In this document: positions 44,508 to 52,738 of the stretch, in pieces
Position numbering within the stretch: position 1 is the first letter of the stretch
Layout: every line of letters begins with the position of its first letter
From: Rhodopirellula bahusiensis
GTDB taxonomy: Bacteria > Planctomycetota > Planctomycetia > Pirellulales > Pirellulaceae
Direction of reading: 5' to 3'
Length of the DNA: 64,000 bases
Assembly: GCF_002727185.1 (NCBI RefSeq)
Contig: NZ_NIZW01000002.1
Span: 62,001-126,000 of the forward strand
Position numbers and translations under genes: made by a program
The notes under the pieces: generated by a model
Told to the model about the DNA's origin: nothing
Seen by the model: only the letters and a program-made list of their open reading frames with translations
Databases searched by the model: none

Positions 44508-45290
44508 CTAAATTGATGGCTTGGTGAGGTGAAGCGACTTGGCAGTGCGTTCGGTTCGCAGAACCTTCACGCGAGCTTGGCAAGCGGTCGCCAGATCGGG
44601 TTGTTTGTGTCGGGATAGCAAGTCCGCGATTCTTTGCAGGCAAGAAAAGCATGTTGCTTCTTGGATTTGAGCGATCTCGAAGGTGCGAGCGATGTCGAGT
44701 GCTTCGCCTTCGCATTGAAGTTGAATCAGCAACGAGACCAGCCCGACTCGATAGTGAAAGTTGCCGGAGTCCAGGGCAATCGCCCGACGCATGAGCGCTT
44801 CGCTGATGTAAAGGGCGTGACCACAGTTGGCCGAGTAGATGCCCATGTCGTAGTAAGCCTGCGCGACCGATTCGTCTTGCTCGGTGATCCATTCGCACAC
44901 CTTCATCGCCAACTGTGGCGAATCAATCGCGGACAAACCTCCCGCGACTTTTAGCATCAAGTCAGGTTCGAGTCGTCGACTGAGTGCAAGCTCGAGATAC
45001 AAATCGCGAGCCAGGTCGATCCGCCGAAGCTGTGCATAGCACGATGCCAGCGTGATCCGCGCTTCGTCCGGGATCGGCCCTAGCAAGCTGGCTTTTTCGA
45101 ATGCGTCCGCGGCTTCGATGACTCGGGAACGATCGTGAAGCGCCAACCCGAGCAACACCGCGGGTTCGATATCGCCATGCGACTGAGCCAGAATGTCTTT
45201 CGCCGCGAGAAGTTCAATGACTCGATCGGGATCGCTGCTGGCGTGAGCTTGCCAAGCGAGGTCCAGTGTCTCTGGTGAGATGTTTTTCAT
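44508..45290 (-). CDS. TPR-like protein, paralog 1
   Basis: 260 residues from the ATG at 45290; the frame back to 45338 adds 16 residues. Same repeat architecture as the next gene (AGGLSAIDSPQLAMKVCEWI against AAGLEAIDSPRLAMEACRQA). Also shared are YYDMGIYSANCGHALYISEA and CFSCLQRIADLLSRH. Cytoplasmic by lack of a signal. Forms a two-gene operon. Confidence 0.85.
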   Translation of the reverse strand: MKNISPETLDLAWQAHASSDPDRVIELLAAKDILAQSHGDIEPAVLLGLALHDRSRVIEAADAFEKASLLGPIPDEARITLASCYAQLRRIDLARDLYLELALSRRLEPDLMLKVAGGLSAIDSPQLAMKVCEWITEQDESVAQAYYDMGIYSANCGHALYISEALMRRAIALDSGNFHYRVGLVSLLIQLQCEGEALDIARTFEIAQIQEATCFSCLQRIADLLSRHKQPDLATACQARVKVLRTERTAKSLHLTKPSI

Positions 45291-45545
45291 AGGGCCAACC
45301 TTGATGACGGATTTGCTGCTTCGAACATTTCGAAGCAATCAGGTCATGGCTGGCTGGCATTTCGGCGGCTTTCGCACAAAGCGTCGGTGGTCCGACGCGG
45401 GCGAATGGTGGCCGCCAAACGGTGCTCGCTGGCTATCAGTTCAATCGCTTATTGCGACTGGTTCTCAGCATGGTAGCAATTTGCTGATTTGCGTCAACAT
45501 CGGCTGCGAAAAAGAATTTCCGCGCGACCGATAACGCGGTGGATG

Positions 45546-46958
45546 CTACTTCGCACCAATCGCGTAGAGCTTGTCGCCGCGTCGGATCAGCAAACGGTCG
45601 CCGGCGGGAGCTCCGGCGTACAGCACGTTTCCGCCACCGAAACCGGGCGTCTTGTCCCCGTCGCCGCCTTCGGGCCAGCAACGATTTTCGGCGATCTCTT
45701 TGCCATCGGCGAGCGAGATGACGCTGGTCGTTCCCTTGTAGCCGAATAGGTACAGGTTGCCTCCCGCGACCAAGGGTGTCGCCCAAAGGCCACCCGCGTC
45801 AGTCCGTTTCGCCGAGACTCGTTCGCCAGTTTCCAAATCCAGTCGGTAAAGAACTCCGGTGCGATTGACGATCGCGGCGGTGTCACCGGCGACAACCGGG
45901 CTGCCAAAAGTGCAGGTCGCTTTCTCCGCTTGCCAAACGAAGCTCGCTTGGAAGGAGCCGTCTTCGCCGCGACTGATTTCGATCAATCCGTTGCTAGCCG
46001 CCGATGCGCCCGTGTTCGTTTCGCCGCGACCATCCGATGCTCCAATCAGAAACCTTCCTTCGCTAACAAAGGTTGGTGTGCAGGAAGTGTTGTTGGACAG
46101 CTCGGTGAATTCCCACAGACGCTCGCCGGTGGATGGATCCAGTCCAGCGAGTTTGCCGCTGGCACTGCACACCAGTTGCTCACCACCGTCAACGGGAATC
46201 AATCGCGGCGATCCCCAAGACGTCGCGCCCAACCCATCGACCTTCCAGATTGTTTCGCCGGTCGTTGGATCGACGGCCAGGACGTACGGGGCTTCGTCGC
46301 GTTCGACCCACGAATAGACTCGCTGGGAGTCGGCTTCCAGTGAAGCGGACAATCCATGCCGAGCGTTGATCGGTCCATGCTCGGCGACCAAGTCGCGTTG
46401 CCACTGAGTCTCCCCCGCAGGCGAAATTGCCAGCAACACGCCGCCCTCGAAGAAAGCGACAAAGCCAGCGTCCGTTGCGACAGCGCTGGGAGCCGCGCGA
46501 CTGACCATCGGAGAGTTCTTGAAGGGAGATGGGTTGGCTAAGTCGACTTGCCAGTTCAGTTCGCCGGTTTCGATCGCGAAAGATTGCACGTGGTACTCGT
46601 CTTTGTTTTCGCCGCTGGTGGATGTCACAACGATTTGGTCGTGAGCCACGATTGGAGTCGACTGACCGTAGCCGTTGATGTCGGCGGTCCAGGCGATGTT
46701 TTGTTCTGGTGACCACTCGGTCGGCAACGCTGTGTCGGTCGACGAAAGTCCGCCGTTTTGAAACTTAGGCCATTGGGCTTCGACTGCCCCGGCGAGCGGG
46801 AATCCTGTTAGCAACCAACACGTGACAGCCGCCACGAAGGGAACGCGGACGAAGCGGTGTACAGGTGAACGTCGGATCTGGCTCACGGGTCGAGTCCTGG
46901 TGCGAGTGGATGATATGTGTGCCACGTCACTCTGACCCAGCGGCAGATCATTTGCCAA
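45546..46958 (-). CDS. Exported PQQ-type beta-propeller protein
   Basis: 470 residues. A signal peptide follows a long polar head (FVRVPFVAAVTCWLLTGFPL, then AGA). The rest consists of PQQ-like blades: AIETGELNWQVDLANPSPFK, LAVDPTTGETIWKVDGLGAT, LAGLDPSTGERLWEFTEL and YRLDLETGERVSAKR. Without a dehydrogenase motif this is likely a structural or binding propeller of the kind abundant in planctomycetes, and not a quinoprotein enzyme. Stands alone, divergent from the regulator. Confidence 0.9.
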   Translation of the reverse strand: MANDLPLGQSDVAHISSTRTRTRPVSQIRRSPVHRFVRVPFVAAVTCWLLTGFPLAGAVEAQWPKFQNGGLSSTDTALPTEWSPEQNIAWTADINGYGQSTPIVAHDQIVVTSTSGENKDEYHVQSFAIETGELNWQVDLANPSPFKNSPMVSRAAPSAVATDAGFVAFFEGGVLLAISPAGETQWQRDLVAEHGPINARHGLSASLEADSQRVYSWVERDEAPYVLAVDPTTGETIWKVDGLGATSWGSPRLIPVDGGEQLVCSASGKLAGLDPSTGERLWEFTELSNNTSCTPTFVSEGRFLIGASDGRGETNTGASAASNGLIEISRGEDGSFQASFVWQAEKATCTFGSPVVAGDTAAIVNRTGVLYRLDLETGERVSAKRTDAGGLWATPLVAGGNLYLFGYKGTTSVISLADGKEIAENRCWPEGGDGDKTPGFGGGNVLYAGAPAGDRLLIRRGDKLYAIGAK

Positions 46959-47282
46959 CCCGGGACAGGATTTTGTTACCGACCGGAACGCGGTCCTTGC
47001 CCGGTTTGACGACTATCAAACATCAGCAACAGAGCTCGGAAACGGTCTCCGCAGGTCCATCCGAGAACACCGAGTTCGCGTCTCTTGGGTGGTTGTTTGC
47101 GACACCGGATATCTCTTGGTTTTGGTCCGGTTCGAGATTTCGGTGCCGTAAATTGCAGTGGGTTCGCGATCTGCTATGATGTTGCATGCCTATAGATTTT
47201 CGCGTTTGCATGTTGGCTGTATCGATTTGCGTCGCGTTGTGGTGTTTCGAAGTCAGCAGCTTGGCTGTGGAGAAAGACGATC
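46959..47282. other. Divergent intergenic region, propeller gene and regulator
   Basis: 324 bases holding two promoters. A ribosome-binding site GGAG at about 47269 precedes the GTG of the regulator. No obvious operator palindrome was found by eye. Confidence 0.45.
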
Positions 47283-48500
47283 GTGAATCCAACCGCTCGA
47301 CCTCGTATCGCTTTGCTGGTGGAGGTCTCTCGGGCCTACGGTCGTGAGCTGCTTCGTGGGATCTCGCTCTTCGCCAGGACCAAAGGTGATTGGTCTTTGT
47401 TGCACGAAGAGATGACGATTGATTCGGGAGTTCCCGAGTGGATCTCAAAAACGCGTGTCGACGGCGTGATTGCGCGATTGGACCATCATTCGATTGGTCC
47501 ACTCCGCGAGCTGCGCGTCCCGATTGTGGATGTGCGTTGCAATCGAAAGTTCACCGGCGTGCCCCAGGTCGAGGCTGACAATCGGCAAGTCGCTCAGATG
47601 GCGTTCGATCATCTTTGGGAGCGAGGGTTTCGACGATTCGCCTTTTGCGGCTTTCGCTTTGCGACTTACTCGGATGCTCGCTTGGTCGCGTTTCGCGAAT
47701 TGGTTGAGAAGGCGGGCTGTCCGTTCACGGAGTATCAATCACCAGGCGCACCCGGAATCGCGTTGACAGAATTGGAACGCGCCGGCGTGGTCGAGCAAGA
47801 AACCTTGGTCGAGTGGTTGGCAACGTTGAAGCGTCCCACCGGAATGTTTGTGTGCAACGACATTCGCGGCCAGCAAGTTTTGAATGCTTGCCGGTTCGCC
47901 GGCATCGCGGTCCCTGACGATGTGGGTGTGATCGGAGTGGATGACGACGACACGATCTGTTCGATCTGCGATCCGTCGCTCTCAAGCGTTCGGCCGGACG
48001 CGGAGCTCGCGGGTTATCGCGCCTCCGAAATCTTGCACCAGATGTTGTCGGGCTGGGTTCCTGATCAAGAGGTGGAACGCATTCCGCCGGTCTCGGTGAC
48101 GGAACGATTGTCGACCAAAGTCGTCGCGGTCGAAGATGCGGAGTTGGCTCGCGTTTGCCGGTTCATTCGTCAAACCGCTTGCACGGGAATCAACGTGGGC
48201 GATGTGGTCGAATTCACTTCGCTGTCACGCCGGCAGCTTGAACGGCGTTTCCGTGACGTGCTGGGGCACACGCCTCATCACCAGATCACGATGACTCAAG
48301 TCGAACGCGTCCGACAATTGCTCACCGAAACCAAGATGACGTTGGAACAAATCGCTCCTCTGGCTGGTTACAGTCACAAGGAGAGCCTTGGTGCTGTCTT
48401 CAAACGCGAGACCGGTCAATCGCCGGGTGAGTTCCGAACCGAGCAGCAGAAAAAGGTCAAAGGTGCGGGTGACGAGATGGATGAAGTGGAAGCAAACTGA
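47283..48500 (+). CDS. XylR-type AraC-family transcriptional regulator
   Basis: 405 residues from a GTG with GGAG 10-14 bases upstream. The N-terminal 280 residues form a LacI-like sugar-binding module (ALLVEVSRAYGRELLRGISL, DHLWERGFRRFAFCGFRFAT, VPDDVGVIGVDDDDTICSIC). The C-terminus holds a double helix-turn-helix of the AraC type (FTSLSRRQLERRFRDVLGHT; LEQIAPLAGYSHKESLGAVF). This matches E. coli XylR in layout. It lies at the head of the sulfatase/beta-helix locus and probably activates it in response to a sugar. Confidence 0.93.
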   Translation: MNPTARPRIALLVEVSRAYGRELLRGISLFARTKGDWSLLHEEMTIDSGVPEWISKTRVDGVIARLDHHSIGPLRELRVPIVDVRCNRKFTGVPQVEADNRQVAQMAFDHLWERGFRRFAFCGFRFATYSDARLVAFRELVEKAGCPFTEYQSPGAPGIALTELERAGVVEQETLVEWLATLKRPTGMFVCNDIRGQQVLNACRFAGIAVPDDVGVIGVDDDDTICSICDPSLSSVRPDAELAGYRASEILHQMLSGWVPDQEVERIPPVSVTERLSTKVVAVEDAELARVCRFIRQTACTGINVGDVVEFTSLSRRQLERRFRDVLGHTPHHQITMTQVERVRQLLTETKMTLEQIAPLAGYSHKESLGAVFKRETGQSPGEFRTEQQKKVKGAGDEMDEVEAN

Positions 48501-48592
48501 CCGGCAACAACCGTCGCAACTTGAGTTGCAAGTCCTTCGACATCGTTGTTGGATCAGAACACCTCTTTAGTAATGAACCGAGTGAAAATCGA

Positions 48593-50056
48593 ATGTGGAA
48601 TACAAGGGACATCGTCGGCCAAGTGATCCAGTGTGGGATTCGCGTGGCCTTGGTTGGGGCATTCGCGGTCTTTCTCATGGTGGACTCGAATCCCATTTCG
48701 GCTGCCGACGCGATCGAATCCGATCGCGACGCAAAGCCGAACATCTTGTTTATTTTCGCCGATGATTGGGGATGGGGCGACCTTTCGTGCCACGGTCATC
48801 CGTACGTTAAGACACCGAACATCGACCGACTCGCTCGCGAAGGCACGGACTTCCATCGATTCACGGTCGCCAGCGGAGTTTGTTCGCCGAGTCGAACGGC
48901 GGTGATGACGGGACATTTTCCCGCTCGGCACAACATCGATGGCCACTTCGCTTGGGTGCCCAGCAATGCCAAGCGAAACATGCCCGATTGGTTGGATCCG
49001 AGTGCGGTCACACTGCCAAGGTTGTTGCAATCCGGTGGGTACAAGACTGCTCACTTTGGCAAGTGGCATCTCTCCAACGACATGATTCCTGATTCGCCCA
49101 CGCCGGCGGAATACGGATACGATCGATACGGAGCGTTCAATTGCTCGGGCGAGCAAATGCCTGTGCACGAAGACGCGAATGAAACGATCGCGTTCATCGA
49201 ATCGGCGCACGCTGATGACCAGCCATTTTTTGTGAACCTTTGGATTCATGAACCGCACACACCGTTTCATGTGATCCCGAAGTACCGTTGGCGTTTTCGT
49301 GAGCTTGGGCTGAGCGAAGCCGATGAGATTTACGCCGCTGTGTTGTCTCATGCGGACGATCGGATCGGTGAAGTCTTGGATGCCTTGGACCGATTGAATT
49401 TGACGGACGAGACATTGGTTGTCTTCAGTTCCGACAACGGCCCGGCGCGTGGTTCCGCCAATTCCAAGTTGGAACTGAGCTACGACACAGCGACCGGAGC
49501 CGGTTTTGGCATCGGAGCGGCGAAAGGTATCACGGCGGGTCGCAAAGGCTACAAGGCGTCGCTGTTCGAAGGCGGCATCAATGTGCCTTTCATTGTTCGT
49601 TGGCCAGGAAAGGTGGCCGCGGGACAGAGCGATGAATCGGCGATGATGAGCGGCGTCGATCTGCTGCCAACATTTTGTGATGTCGCCGGTGTCGAGTTGC
49701 CTGCGGACTACCAGCCCGATGGAGTCAGCCAGGTCTCTGCGTTAAAAGGCGAAGCAAACTCCGGGCGTTCCAAGCCGCTGTTTTGGAAGTTCGCCTCGCG
49801 TTGGCCGCCGCGAGCCAACCATCCGCACCACTGGGCCTCGTACTGCGTGGTGCATGACAAGTGGAAGCTTTTGACGAACGAAGACGCGAGCTACGTCGAG
49901 CTCTACGACATCGTGGCCGATCCCTACGAAGCAACCGACTTGAAAGAGTCACAACCGGACGCCGTCGCCAGCTTGTCTCGTCAACTGCAAGAGTGGCAAG
50001 CAACCCTGCCAGATTCACCAAGTCCGCAACTTTTTTCCAAGCTCAGAAGCGAGTGA
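48593..50056 (+). CDS. Secreted sulfatase (formylglycine type)
   Basis: 487 residues from the ATG at 48593, giving a signal (IRVALVGAFAVFLMVDSNPI). The formylglycine motif is Cys97-SPSR. Metal ligands include Asp57-Asp58 (FIFADDWGWGD) and the SSDNGPARG region; the conserved HFGKWHL follows. Hydrolyses sulfate esters on glycans after activation by a formylglycine-generating enzyme encoded elsewhere. 90 bases downstream of the regulator. The next gene is convergent. Confidence 0.95.
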   Translation: MWNTRDIVGQVIQCGIRVALVGAFAVFLMVDSNPISAADAIESDRDAKPNILFIFADDWGWGDLSCHGHPYVKTPNIDRLAREGTDFHRFTVASGVCSPSRTAVMTGHFPARHNIDGHFAWVPSNAKRNMPDWLDPSAVTLPRLLQSGGYKTAHFGKWHLSNDMIPDSPTPAEYGYDRYGAFNCSGEQMPVHEDANETIAFIESAHADDQPFFVNLWIHEPHTPFHVIPKYRWRFRELGLSEADEIYAAVLSHADDRIGEVLDALDRLNLTDETLVVFSSDNGPARGSANSKLELSYDTATGAGFGIGAAKGITAGRKGYKASLFEGGINVPFIVRWPGKVAAGQSDESAMMSGVDLLPTFCDVAGVELPADYQPDGVSQVSALKGEANSGRSKPLFWKFASRWPPRANHPHHWASYCVVHDKWKLLTNEDASYVELYDIVADPYEATDLKESQPDAVASLSRQLQEWQATLPDSPSPQLFSKLRSE

Positions 50057-50058
50057 AT

Positions 50059-51354
50059 TCAAAGGTTGTTGGTCAGGCGAGCTTTCCAGTAGGCGCCTTG
50101 GTGGTAGATGATTCCGCAGCTGGAATTGCGTGAGTAGTCCGTGGTCAGGATCAGGTTTTGCAGTCGTCGTTTTTGATCGGGCGAGGTGGCTGGATGGTTC
50201 ACCATCAGCGGTACCATCGCCGACTCCCCTGCTTCGCGTGTGAGGTGCCAAACTTCACGGTATTTGCCCCATTGCGGGTTGGCATATTCGTTCTGGTTGA
50301 TCCAACGATCCACGTGACGCCAATCGGGACCCAGCATTTGCATTTCTTCTGCCGTCTTGTGCGAAAGGCGATCTGCAATGTGCGAGGATCGCTGCTCCGC
50401 CATGTCGGACACATGACGCATTCGGTCCTCGATTTCCTTCTTCAATGTTTCGTCGATTTCCAACGAGTGCAGCAGCTCCAATGAGCACTGCATTTGTAGG
50501 AGCGCGTAAGCGGGAGTGTTCTTGTCAGGGGCCGCGGATTGTTGGATCGCATCGGCAACGTAGTGCCTCCATTGCCGATAGTAGGTTTCGTCCTGGGTGA
50601 CATCCCATGCGGCTGCGAAAATCATTGGGAGTCGGGCGGCCTCATGCGGTTGAACGTTCCACATGCGACAGATCCCGAGCGGACAACGTTGCCCATCGGC
50701 TCGACAAAAGTCGAAGTCGTTTTCCGGCGTTGCGAATTCGATCATCCGCTCGGCGACCGCGGTCAGGATGTCGCGAATTTCGGCTCGAGTTGGCTCGTCT
50801 GACAACGGGCTTCGATAGTATTTCCAAAGGCCATGCACGCCGTGTGTGTATTGGTCGCGAGAGGAATTGATGTAGACGCTCGTTTGATCTTCCGGACAAA
50901 CGTTTCGAGCGAGGAATCCTGGGACGCCGTGAACGGTCGCGCAGAGTTTCAAACCGGCGAACACTTTTTGAGCGTCGGCTCGCAGGCTTGCGTCATTCGT
51001 CACCGCGAATCGATCTGCCAAGACACTGAGCATGGCTCCGCCCAAGATCATTCCGTCTTCCATGCCGGTGCTGTAGCCGCATGGGTTGGGATATTGACGT
51101 TTGACTTCGTCCGCGGTGGGCAAATGCGCGAGCTCTTTGCCCGGTTCATAGCTGCTGAGGTAGTCGGCGAACGTTTGCACGTCCTTTTGAAAGAACCGGT
51201 TCCAGGTGACTTCCCAGGCCTGATCCATTTGCGATTTCAGATCAGCGGTTCCGGGCGGTGAGGCTTCTTCAGCTACGACTTTCATAGCCACTGTGAAGAG
51301 AGACAATGTCGCCAAAGTCAGCATCAAAGCGTGGGAGATTCGGAAGGGATGCAT
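50059..51354 (-). CDS. Exported alpha-helical protein, possibly a toroid-fold enzyme
   Basis: 431 residues from the ATG at 51354, which opens a signal (ISHALMLTLATLSLFTVAMK, then VVAEE). Trp/Tyr/His-rich helical sequence with motifs such as YSTGMEDGMILGGAMLSVLA and SSRDQYTHGVHGLWKYYRSP. It looks like an (alpha/alpha) barrel of glycosidases or epimerases, but no catalytic motif is recognised. Its placement inside the polysaccharide locus suggests a glycan substrate, which is inference. Starts 10 bases after the RDD gene. Confidence 0.78.
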   Translation of the reverse strand: MHPFRISHALMLTLATLSLFTVAMKVVAEEASPPGTADLKSQMDQAWEVTWNRFFQKDVQTFADYLSSYEPGKELAHLPTADEVKRQYPNPCGYSTGMEDGMILGGAMLSVLADRFAVTNDASLRADAQKVFAGLKLCATVHGVPGFLARNVCPEDQTSVYINSSRDQYTHGVHGLWKYYRSPLSDEPTRAEIRDILTAVAERMIEFATPENDFDFCRADGQRCPLGICRMWNVQPHEAARLPMIFAAAWDVTQDETYYRQWRHYVADAIQQSAAPDKNTPAYALLQMQCSLELLHSLEIDETLKKEIEDRMRHVSDMAEQRSSHIADRLSHKTAEEMQMLGPDWRHVDRWINQNEYANPQWGKYREVWHLTREAGESAMVPLMVNHPATSPDQKRRLQNLILTTDYSRNSSCGIIYHQGAYWKARLTNNL

Positions 51355-51364
51355 GCGAACTTCC

Positions 51365-51946
51365 TTAGTGCGACGGCAAGTCGATGATTGACACTGGCCG
51401 CACAACGCGTGGGTAGGACGGAGCTATTCCGGCGGCGAAGTAGCGGGTCAAGTGGAGTGGTGCGGTGCCTTCGGGCTGTGCCGTGGACCGAACCACAAAT
51501 GTGCTGCAGTAACAGTCTCGCAAAGTCTGTTGCTCGGAGTCAGCGCCCAGCCAAACCATGTCGAGGATGAAATTGAATGGACCAAAAATCCACATCAGCA
51601 TTCGAAACGTCATCCTGGTCAGCGAAGGTCTGGACCCGCGAGCGTCGACGATTTGAAGTCCTGCCAGTCGGTAGCCGACTGTGCGGAGCCAGGAGCGTTT
51701 GATCACCGTCATGTAGAGCCAAGTGATGGCCGACCAAATCGCAAAGTACAGCGCGTCGGGGCGATGGCTGAACTCCATGGCATAAAACAGCAGCAATAGC
51801 AGCATCCAAATCGCGGTTCCAGCGAGCATCAGAATCGTCCCGTCAATCACCATCGCAAGCGTGCGGCGGATGAACCCGGGGTACGACTGACGCGAGAAGT
51901 AAACGCCGTCGCCAAGTGAACTGTCAACCTGCATGGATGCATCCAT
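51365..51946 (-). CDS. RDD-family membrane protein
   Basis: 193 residues from the ATG at 51946; the frame to 52066 overlaps the upstream gene. RDD motifs: PGFIRRTLAMVIDGTILMLA, KRSWLRTVGYRLAGLQIVDA and ADSEQQTLRDCYCSTFVV. Three or four helices. RDD proteins are small membrane proteins, some acting in ion exchange. First or second gene of a minus-strand operon with the exported protein. Confidence 0.88.
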   Translation of the reverse strand: MDASMQVDSSLGDGVYFSRQSYPGFIRRTLAMVIDGTILMLAGTAIWMLLLLLFYAMEFSHRPDALYFAIWSAITWLYMTVIKRSWLRTVGYRLAGLQIVDARGSRPSLTRMTFRMLMWIFGPFNFILDMVWLGADSEQQTLRDCYCSTFVVRSTAQPEGTAPLHLTRYFAAGIAPSYPRVVRPVSIIDLPSH

Positions 51947-52034
51947 TGAAACAGAGGTTTCCCCTCGGACGATCGAAAGTGCCTCGAGTGAATTGACGCC
52001 CGAGACGCATCGAAGGGATGTCGCGGCTCGCCGC

Positions 52035-52415
52035 CTACATAAGTGTGAAAATGAACCAGGCCACACCAGTCAAGGAAACCACTTGCGCGACCATGTACTT
52101 TCGCTGATATTCTGCAGGCATTTCAAGCGATCGCAACTTGCGTTGATTGAAAACTGTTTTCAAAACAACGATGATGATCAGCAGCACAAAGTACATCGCG
52201 GTGACGGCTTGTCGACCCATGTCCGTCTGAGTCATCAGCAGCCAGAATCCAGCGACCAGAAGGAAGAACGGAATCATCGAGTACATGCGTGTCGATGAAA
52301 ATCCATCCATCAACCTCAGTTTCTGTTCCGGATCCAATTCGCGAAAACTGTGTTCGGTGATGAATCGACTGACAACCATCGATCCTAGCAAGGCGATGAA
52401 GCCTGAGATTTGCAT
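52035..52415 (-). CDS. Small four-helix membrane protein
   Basis: 126 residues with segments ISGFIALLGSMVVSRFI, SMIPFFLLVAGFWLLMTQT, AVTAMYFVLLIIIVVLKTV and VAQVVSLTGVAWFIFTLM. No family recognised. It precedes the RDD gene by 88 bases on the same strand and may belong to its operon. Confidence 0.72.
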   Translation of the reverse strand: MQISGFIALLGSMVVSRFITEHSFRELDPEQKLRLMDGFSSTRMYSMIPFFLLVAGFWLLMTQTDMGRQAVTAMYFVLLIIIVVLKTVFNQRKLRSLEMPAEYQRKYMVAQVVSLTGVAWFIFTLM

Positions 52416-52738
52416 GGTGGTTGCACCTTGTCAGGTAGAGATGTGATTCGGTTTTTCTTCGTTCTCGACAGATTCGAATTCTTTGCAATGTCTCGCGAGA
52501 TTACATCGGAGCATCAGAAGCAGCCAGACGTTCCTGCATTCCGTTTCGCGGCTGGAGGCTTTCACGGCCGATTTTAAGATGTCTGGGTTGCCTTCGGGGC
52601 CAGTAAGATGGTTTAGCGGTCGATCGACATGCCTTCCGTGTCGCAAATCATTTTCAGGTCGCCGCATTGGCGTGTCGAGTTTTCGAGCGGTTCGATCATG
52701 GTCTTTGGTTGGCGAAACCCATCTCATTTTAGAATGCA
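52416..52738. other. Divergent intergenic region
   Basis: 323 bases between the small membrane protein and the first beta-helix gene. Promoters of both are expected. Nothing else recognised. Confidence 0.4.

Noticed and set aside
47186-47347. 53-codon frame with a signal-like start just upstream of and overlapping the XylR-type gene
   Set aside because: No ribosome-binding site and no other support; overlaps the regulator start. Possible leader peptide but not supportable.
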